64,000 nt of DNA from Schizophyllum amplum (taxonomy: Eukaryota; Basidiomycota; Agaricomycetes; Agaricales; Schizophyllaceae), in contig VDMD01000002.1 of the NCBI GenBank assembly GCA_007026445.1, positions 1,674,001 to 1,738,000 on the forward strand, given 5' to 3'. The notes under the pieces were generated by a model. It did not search any database, was not told the DNA's origin, and saw only the letters and a list, made by a program, of their open reading frames with translations. The translations under genes and the position numbers were made by a program. Shown piece after piece: positions 57,030 to 64,000 of the stretch (position 1 is its first letter; the number at the start of each line of letters is the position of its first letter).

Positions 57030-59368
57030 TTAACCAACCAGCGGCTTCGATCCCTCTCTTACTGCACAGAGCGTCGGGCAGACACCGCGTCCTGCAAGCC
57101 GGTAGTCCTCAATATCGCGCACGCCTTGCGGCAGGCTTAGCGTCATGCGCTGCAGCACCGCGCACATCGCCATCCGCATCTGCATATACGCCAGCGGGCG
57201 GCCGACGCACATCGCTGGACCGAACGAGAAGGGGAAGAAGGCAGTTGTGTCGTGCACGAACCCGCCCTTCTCGATCTTCTCGATAAATGCCGGCGCGCGG
57301 TCGGCCTCCGGCAGCCAGCGGTCGGGCCAGAATTCGTTAGCCGCGGGGGAGAAGTACGTCGGATCGCGTTGGAGGGCATACGTATTACTGTAAGGTGATG
57401 AGTTGCCATGGTCTGCCTGCGAAAAGAAGGCCATACATGTTGACTTGTGTTCCATCGGGTATGTAACTGTTGAGTATACGGATGAGAGACAGACGGATAC
57501 CCAGGACAGTGCACGTACTGGGATCCAATCATGCGCGAACCGATGCGCTGCGTGCTACGCTGCGCGCCATTGGGAACAGGCGGCTGCAGACGCATAGCCT
57601 CGTTTCTGCAGACGACATCAGGACCGACTCTGGAGCGAGTTCAGGACAGAGAAAGATATTCACAGTACGGCATTCAAGAACGGCAAATTTGCCTGCTTCA
57701 CCAAGTCGAACGGAGGCGTGCCCGGCGGGAACATCGCGTCGATCTCCGCTTGCAGGCGTTTCTGCATTTCGGGGTACTGCATGAGGTAGTAGAAGGCGTT
57801 GATCATAACGTGAGAGGTTGTGTCAGAGCCAGCGACGATAGCGAGCAGGCCGTCGCTCATCAGCTCGTTCATGGGCGGCGGATGCGGCTCTAGTCCATCT
57901 TCGTCGATCTGGGAGCGGGGTAAGCCGACATGCACATCAAGAAATGAGTGTCAAACCACACAACGCACGAGATGATGAAAGAGGTCTTTGCGTACAGAGC
58001 CTTCACGGCGGCGGATGGCGACGCGCTCCGCTGCAAATTGCGCGAACTTGTTCGTGACTGCGCTCCTAGAGAGCATGTTGAGGTAGCGCAGCGTGTACGG
58101 GACATGCGCGGTAATGTTGTTGCGCCTGCAGCATTCATAAGACTTCCGCCGTCAGGACAAAGATCAAGAGGCGCACCGGAAGGAGCCATCCATGAGCTCA
58201 ATCACACCAGTGTGGTCGTCCCCGTGGCGCATGAGCTCGAAGCCGCCTCCAAATCTAGGCTCTGGTCAGTGCGTGCTACTCACGAAACCACTGCTGCACA
58301 CACGCCATGTCCCCCATGAAGTCGAATCTACGCGCTAGTCAGCTCCCTCATCATGTCATGCAGGGTGGACGCAGCGCACGTGTAGTAGCTCAACCACTGA
58401 TCAAGGTCGAATGACCCCTCCATTTTCTCGAGCAGTTGCACAAATTGCACAGTGCGGTCACGGATGATCTCCTCGTATGCGTGCAACGCAGACTGGCTGA
58501 ACCCACGGTTCCACACCTTGCGTCGACGTAGGTGCTCGGCAGGGTCCCTCTCGCTTATGAGTGAGCGCGTCGCACCAGGAGGAACGCGACCGTCCCAGAC
58601 TGGAACATCATGTGAGCTTAGGTTCAACAAAGGGGGAAAGAAGGACGCGTACACGGTCCCTTGGGGAAGCCCTGCGCACCGAGAACGGGGAGTATGGCGT
58701 CCGCGTCACAGATCGAGAGTTCGTTCGGGCCTGTGAGGAGGTAAGCAAAGTGGCAACAGTGGCACGACACGATTGGCGCACCGATGCGGACGTAGCGCTG
58801 AAGGTGAGGTCAGCACATCTCGCGCTCGCGCATAGGCAGAGCACGCACTCCATATTTCTCGTGCAGCTTCTTGAAGTAGGTGATGTCGACGCCGAGGTGC
58901 TCCTTGCGCGCAAAGAGCACCCAAGCCATGCGGAACTTGCTCAGCTTGTGCAGGAAGGGGCCGGGGTACTGAGCGAGGCTGGCGGATGGACTACGATCAG
59001 CAGGGCATCGGAGTACGGGGGCAATACGCACGGGTGGAAGGGTGAGACGCGGTATGCGAGGACACACGCGACGATGGTGGTGTAGTACAACGCATACGTC
59101 GTCGCGGCCGTGTAGAGCAGGCCGTTGCTAGATGCGTAGTAGAACGCGGCGCTCAGCGCGCCTGGGATAACGCCTAGCAGTCCAAGCAGCGGTAGCGGCA
59201 TGTCGGGCTCATAGCGCTTGAAGACGTAGTAGACGACCTGCAGGTGTATACGCTCAGCGAGGGGAGGAGCACGAGAGCAAGCGCACGTACCACCGCGGTC
59301 GCCACTGTCGCCGCAAGTGGGTGCTCGGCGAGTGGGCCAGGGAAGTCCATGATAACCGTTGAGCCCAT
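57030..59368 (-). CDS. Cytochrome P450 monooxygenase
   Basis: A minus-strand, many-exon gene starting MGSTVIMDFPGPLAEHPLAA at 59368. Membrane-spanning N-terminal exons (LGLLGVIPGALSAAFYYASS, LYYTTIVACVLAYRVSPFHP) lead to the Pro-rich hinge YPGPFLHKLSKFRMAW. Further exons hold the C-helix area EHLRRRKVWNRGFSQSALHA, the I-helix oxygen-activation motif LLAIVAGSDTTSHVM, NEAMRLQPPVPNGAQRS (E-x-x-R), PDGTQVNINTYALQRDPTYF, PDRW, and the haem-binding FSFGPAMCVGRPLAYMQMRM with the Cys ligand. The end is EGSKPLVG. All core P450 residues are present, so it should be a working endoplasmic-reticulum monooxygenase; the substrate cannot be told. The N-terminal two-segment membrane anchor is longer than usual. 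Confidence 0.87.
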
Positions 59369-59557
59369 GGCGGACTTGGGGAGTTAGACGACACAAGTCC
59401 GGGTCCTCAGCAAGTCCCCCGCGTCCATTGTTGGACGCACGCTTTGCCTAAGCGCCCGCCCGATCCGGAGGAGGTGGGCAAAAGGTGGGTCTACGAGTCC
59501 GCGACAGTTCACAATCGACGCGAGACGGTCACCGTCGTCTAAGCCAGCCTGCGCCAG

Positions 59558-59622
59558 TCCGTACGCGCTCTGAGCTAACCCGTACGCGCTCTGAACCTGC
59601 TCTGAACTAGCCCATACGCGCT
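59558..59622 (+). repeat. Three imperfect direct repeats (CGTACGCGCTCTGA)
   Basis: Units start near 59560, 59581 and 59611 (the last reads CATACGCGCTGTGAA). It is a small diverged tandem array upstream of the P450 gene. Confidence 0.6.
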
Positions 59623-59920
59623 GTGAACTGCCTCAAGCCAGCCCAGCTGTCCTTATCGCGCGCATGAGCTGCCCCATGGAGCCTGTTATCGAGCTCGTTG
59701 CCGCCTGGGACCGGACGACCGTGCAATGTGCATCAGCCCGCCTCGGCAGTGAGCGGACATTCCGACAGCGTTGTCGCGCGCCAGGTTCACCGCAACCCAG
59801 TGCAAATGGGATCTGCAAATGGGCGTTTCCCAATTTGCCCTACGCTGATCCGTTTCATAGCCCCACGCTGACGGAGGCAGGGAGGAGGACGAACGAGGAC
59901 GAGCCTACATAGGTTAATCC

Positions 59921-59945
59921 AGTCCAGTCCAGTCCAGTCCAGTCC
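59921..59945 (+). repeat. Microsatellite (AGTCC)5
   Basis: Five perfect AGTCC units preceded by one AATCC. Confidence 0.9.
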
Positions 59946-60423
59946 TAGGGGAGCAGCCGCTGGGCAGGTCGCATTGGCAGGCGATTGTCTTCGCAATTTG
60001 GCTCAGGGAGGTGTTACAGCTGCGAAGCAAACACTTCAGGGCGTCGATAGTCGGAATTTGTATCTCCATCCTGATGTTGATGCATGATGATTTGCGGCGC
60101 AACCAGGCGCGATTCACCACAAAGTGGTCAGGCGCAGGTCAGGCGACCTCGCCCAAGCACTGTCAATGGCAGGGCTGCATATCATCGTTACTTACTCAGG
60201 TTACCCTAGTTATACATGATTCAGTCAGGTATTGCGCGAGTGCAAGACGTGTTCGATGCATGGCAGCGGAAGGAGCTTGGCGACAACACCCTTGCCAAAT
60301 GAATTGCGGACAACATCCCCATCTGCAAAGGCTCCTAGGTGGACCCACAGGGTTCTCCAAGCGCGCCTCCATCATCCTGACCTACACCACCCCTCACCTC
60401 GGCTCCCCCTCCCCAACCCCCAG

Positions 60424-62118
60424 TTACAACTTGCCCAACCTCGCCACCGGCCTCACGCACCGCGCCGCCTCCTCCCCCACCTCAATCCCAAACAGCTCCC
60501 TCAGCGCCTCCACCCGCTCCGCCTCGTCCTTCAGCGTCCGCACGACGTCGACCTGGTCGCCAATGTGGCGCGTGATGCGGTCGTGGAAGAGGAAGAGGCG
60601 GCCCATGGGTGACAGGGAGTACGACAAAGAGGAGTTGCTGTGTATGGGGGAGCTGCTGTTTGTAAAAGAGCCGTTGTTACCAACGGGATGGTGGCGTTGT
60701 TGAGATCCCTTTGCGGTCGGGTGGACCATGTCATCGAGCGGGAAGGATCTGACCTGGGCGTGGGTTAACATAAGGCGATAGGCGGCAATGTGCATGACAT
60801 GATGTGCGATGAGCCCGGAGGATGGAATGCATTGGCGATGGATCGAAGGGTACGCAGCGGAGAGTAGACTGAGAGGTATGGGGGTAGATCCTTTGAATGA
60901 ATTGCCGGAACAGGGCGTGCGCGAGCAGAGATAAGAGGGCGGGGCGGGTGCAACAGACGTGGAGTAGGGAGGTGAGTCAAAGGAGAAAGAGGGACTGAGC
61001 AAGAAAAGAGAAATCAAGTGGAGGAAGAGAAAGCCAAATGTGGCACGTAGCATAGGGATTGGCAGAGGAAACAGGCAGGCAGCTGGCACACGCACCACCA
61101 TAAGATACTGCATGAACGGGTTGTGCGTCCAGAACGGCGAAGAGCCCCCCTTCCTCGTGCTATACGCGTACATCCAAACGTCGAAGTCCGGATAGTAGAA
61201 CTCCTCCTCCGTGAAGGAGTATACCGTGCGCCAACCCCCACCGTACAGCTTCCCGCACTTGACGTCCAATCGCCAGTCCGTCACGCCCTCGAGTGAGCTT
61301 TCGGGATTAGGTGCCCGGGAGAGGCGGTGGTATTCGGGTGGCGCGGCGCCTGGTACGACGTTGGAGGGGGCGGTTGAGAGGAGGAGCGGCCGGGTGAGGC
61401 CGCCGACGCCGTAAGAGACGTCGACGAGGTAGGTGGCGGAGGAGGTGGCGCCGAGCTGAACGAAGACGACTTCGTGTTGGAGAGTGCCGAAGCGTGGGGA
61501 TTGGCCGTCGGGCGCGAGATTTATGCGGCCTCCGCCGGGGTAGGCGCTGCGGGAGAATGAGCATCGACGTATGAGGAACTGAAGAGCGGAAGCAGACGCA
61601 CCGGTACCCAAGGCCGCGCAGCATCTCCAACAGGACTACATTATTTGTTGGTACGTCCAGCGGGGAGGGAAGGGAATTTACGCACGGCCGGTCGCTGCGA
61701 AGCAGAGGTCACCGAAGCGGCGACCTGTCTTCTTCACATGACGTTCATAGTAGTCCCGCGGGTCAATAACAACTGCATGCCACGGTGTGCTGTACCGTCC
61801 TCATGAGTGTCGGGAAGCGGTGCGAGCACGAACCCGGGGGGAGGTGGGGCAAGGGCGTGAGGGCTAGGGGAGGGATGAGGAGGCGACGCAGACTCACTAG
61901 TGCACATCAAGGTTCGAGAACGGGAGGTGCAGCAGTTGCTTGTGCACAACGAGTGCAAGGTTCTCCAGGCTCGCGTCGAAGGTCGCAGGGGATATGTTCG
62001 CCGCGTTCGGGTAGTCGATGAAGGCGAGGTACTCAGTGACCTCCGCTTCGGAGAAACGCGAGGGCACGCGCTTGATGAGACGCCCGCCCGCGAGCTCGCC
62101 GTCAAGCTGGGGAATCAT
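60424..62118 (-). CDS. Arylamine N-acetyltransferase
   Basis: Five minus-strand exons (61898-62118, 61686-61789, 61602-61635, 61096-61546, 60424-60753) close in frame to 379 residues. Family landmarks are TEYLAFIDYP, LENLALVVHKQLLHLPFSNL followed by DVHYTPWHAVVIDPRDYYER, the catalytic Cys in GRRFGDLCFA, LRGLGYRAYPGGGRINLAPD, the catalytic His in LQHEVVFVQL and Asp in YLVDVSYGVGG. The enzyme transfers acetyl (or malonyl in some fungi) from CoA to arylamines and hydroxylamines through a Cys-His-Asp triad; in fungi it can detoxify plant or competitor aromatic amines. The usual RGGxCFE signature is altered to RFGDLCFA. The intron 60754-61095 is 342 nt, unusually long here. Confidence 0.83.
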
Positions 62119-62257
62119 GGAGGCTTTGGGGGAGAGGAAAGGGAGGAGAAACTGAAATTTAGGAACGGGGACCAGAACATAATGGTTGGGATCATGATGC
62201 GAGAGTCCCGCGTGGCTTGCGCGCTTGTTGCTCGAACGCGACGTTCAGCGGTCGGTG
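62119..62257. promoter_or_regulatory. Short bidirectional promoter between the N-acetyltransferase and LOA1-type genes
   Basis: Only 139 bases separate the two divergent ATGs, so transcription control is likely shared. It contains a direct AACG-rich segment but no clear TATA box. Confidence 0.45.
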
Positions 62258-63653
62258 ATGGAAAAATACAGTGCATACAGGGTGAGTCTCTCGCTGCTGA
62301 GGCCATGCATTCCTGACCCTCCTTAGGACCCGGGAACTGGCATCCAGGTTGGACGCATCTCTCGAGCGCTAATGCACTCATGCTGATCGCGACCCCAGCC
62401 GTTTCTAACGCCCGTCCCGCCCCTCTCGTCCAGCAGTCTGGGCAAGCTGATCGTGCCCTTCGCGTACGCGCTCGGAGCCCTACGCCTTGTACTCGTACTC
62501 GCGTTCACCCTCATACACGTCCTGCTTGTGGACGGCCTATGTCTGCTCTTCGTACGTCCCCCTTCCTTCTTCGCCTCATACTCATTCTGCATCTCCGTAG
62601 TGGCCTATACCGCCGCTGCACAGGCTAGTCACCGGAATCCTCACCGCACTCACAACACGCGCCATCCTCTTCATCTGTGGCTTCTTCTGGATCCCTGTCG
62701 AAGTCGTTACAAGGCAGAGAGGGTGCGCCGTACCGGGCGTCCTCTCAGACCACGCAGCTCATCCATATCCTGTAGACGCGGAGCAAAGCCACCCACCGCA
62801 TGGCGCCCGCGCGCAGGCGACATCATCGTCAGCAACTGGGTCTCCTGGGTCGAGCTCCTCTGGCTCGCGTTTCGGTGCGTCGCTCGGTGTTCCCCCTCCC
62901 TTAACCTTCTAACATTACTGCAGCTTTGACCCCATCTTCGTCTGCCCAGTGGCTCACGCGCTCCCTGTGCCTTCCACTCCCAAGGTCGCCTCACCCATCG
63001 CGCACACCCCAGGCCGCCGCACGGGGACCGGCTCCGCCGCGGCACGGGAGGCCGCGCCTCGCGTCCCCCTCACCGGCTTCCGCACCGCCTCGCTCCTGGA
63101 AATGGTCGGGCTCACCGGGACTGTGTTACCGGCGGCTACGGCGAATGACAAGGCACGCAGCTTGGAGGACATCCGCAAAATGACCGACCGTCCGCTTGTT
63201 GTGTTCCCCGAGTGCACGACGAGCAACGGGCGCGGGCTACTCCGCTTTGCAGACGTCTTCGGCCGCGCCTCGGCTCCGAAGGGCTGTAGTGTGTTCGTGA
63301 TGTGCGTGCGATGCGATCCGCCCACGACGTTCACGCCGACGCCGACGCTGTCCATCCCGCTGTCCACCCTCAGTCCACTTGCACACGTGTTCAAGCTGTG
63401 CGCCACCCTCATCCCGCCCGCGGTGTCCATACGCCTGCTCTCGACCGCCGAGCTCCCGAGCACGGGCACGTTCATCGCAAGCGAGGTTCTGGGGGCACCT
63501 GCACCTGCAGGCACCTCCGCGCTGGGTACAGACGCTCAGCTCACAGAGGTATGCGCCACCCTCATTGCGCAGATCGGGAAAATGAAGCGGGTTGGGCTGG
63601 GCTGGGAGGACAAGGTAGCCTTCTTGGACTTTTATCACAGCAAGCGCAGATAG
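62258..63653 (+). CDS. LOA1: LOA1/VPS66-type lysophosphatidic acid acyltransferase
   Basis: Six exons (62258-62281, 62327-62347, 62399-62551, 62601-62722, 62776-62874, 62924-63653) give 382 residues. The start MEKYSAYRDPGTGIQPFLTP is the characteristic N-terminus, split over two tiny exons. Membrane segments (FAYALGALRLVLVLAFTLIH, AILFICGFFWIPVEVV) precede the acyltransferase-like part: GDIIVSNWVSWVELLWLAFR, FDPIFVCPV, then FPECTTSNGRGLLRF in the place of the FPEGT motif. The yeast homologue acylates lysophosphatidate with oleoyl-CoA and affects lipid droplets and vacuolar sorting. A classical HX4D box is not visible and the motif Gly is Cys here. The first exon encodes only eight residues, so automatic annotation may miss it. 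Confidence 0.82.
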
Positions 63654-63810
63654 CATCTGTAGTCGATATCAGAAGCGATGGGGAATTCAACTCATAAGCT
63701 GACGATGAGGTTGTAAGTGTAACGCGGGTTGTTCACTATGCACGAAGACAAGTATGGTGTTCTCAAGCTTCCCGCCGTTGTACAGTTCTACTACGCCACT
63801 CAGTCCATTC

Positions 63811-64000
63811 CTACATCCTCATCGCCTCCTCCAGTATACGTGCCATCTCTTCAACGTTTGGCTGATTGAACAGCTCGAAGTGCGATGCCGAAATCTTGAC
63901 CGTCGTCCAGTCGTCGCCCAGCATCGTCCCCCACCCATTCCGCTCATCGAACAGCTCCCCATCCTCCGGCGTCAAATCCCGCTCCCGCTCATCGGGGTGC
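63811..64000 (-). CDS. C-terminus of a thioesterase / alpha-beta hydrolase domain protein (partial)
   Basis: On the minus strand the last 190 bases read in one open frame to a stop at 63811: EDGELFDERNGWGTMLGDDW, TTVKISASHFELFNQPNVEE, MARILEEAM. The pattern NGWG-x3-G then a beta strand, SASHFELF and a final helix is that of type I thioesterase domains at the end of polyketide synthases, NRPS-like enzymes and related hydrolases; the His is the expected catalytic one. The rest of the gene lies outside the window, so the full product cannot be told. Confidence 0.55.
   Translation of the reverse strand, partial: HPDERERDLTPEDGELFDERNGWGTMLGDDWTTVKISASHFELFNQPNVEEMARILEEAMRM

Larger units (their letters stand above)
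59369..60423. other. Gene-free region with short tandem repeats
   Basis: No supported gene. A cluster of CCGTACGCGCTCTGA-like units at about 59558-59622 and five AGTCC units at 59921-59945 are the only notable features. Confidence 0.5.

Overview
The window looks like nuclear DNA of a basidiomycete fungus, most likely an Agaricomycete. This is inferred from GC-rich coding sequence, many GT-AG introns of about 45-60 nt, very close gene spacing, and families typical of mushrooms (BTB proteins, F-box-like proteins, multi-exon Dicer and P450 genes, a tyrosine-recombinase element family). No prokaryotic operons, CRISPR arrays or rRNA genes were seen, and no tRNA was recognised by eye.

Layout. Positions 1-13.8 kb are repeat-rich and mostly decayed: diverged copies of intron-containing gene fragments, a diverged minisatellite, poly-C tracts and a relic resembling the DUF6698 family. 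Within it sits one apparently intact 8-exon tyrosine recombinase (Crypton-like) gene at 3036-4784. From 13.86 kb to the end the window is gene-dense. In order: a His/Thr-repeat protein; a BTB protein with a C-terminal CAP-Gly domain; a four-exon membrane 'sensor-like' protein; a nitronate monooxygenase; a DUF2264 protein; the SNF1/AMPK catalytic subunit; a 2-kb gene-free stretch with a candidate terminal-inverted-repeat element; a second nitronate monooxygenase on the other strand; a Dicer-like gene head to head with it; cytochrome c oxidase subunit VIII (COX7C type); a coiled-coil protein; an aldehyde dehydrogenase; a small Zn2Cys6 protein; proteasome alpha 2; the CTD phosphatase Ssu72; an F-box-like protein; a conserved membrane protein; the SNARE Ufe1/syntaxin 18; a large Zn2Cys6 transcription factor; a cytochrome P450; an arylamine N-acetyltransferase; a LOA1-type lysophosphatidate acyltransferase; and the 3' end of a thioesterase-like gene cut by the window edge.

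Most genes are housekeeping: energy sensing, respiration, proteolysis, transcription, membrane traffic and lipid synthesis. The most unusual one is the Dicer-like gene. Both RNase III domains and the dsRNA-binding domain look intact, but the helicase has lost its recognisable ATP-binding motifs (no Walker A, DExH replaced by PDIQ, motif V altered). The last 10 kb (Zn2Cys6 regulator, P450, N-acetyltransferase, thioesterase-like end) could be the edge of a metabolic cluster, but that is only an inference.

Exon models were built by hand from reading frame, splice sites and family similarity recalled from memory. Where exon lengths were summed (recombinase, BTB-CAP-Gly, sensor protein, NMO1, DUF2264, SNF1, Dicer, Cox8, the 493-aa membrane protein, Ufe1, NAT, LOA1) the model closes in frame.
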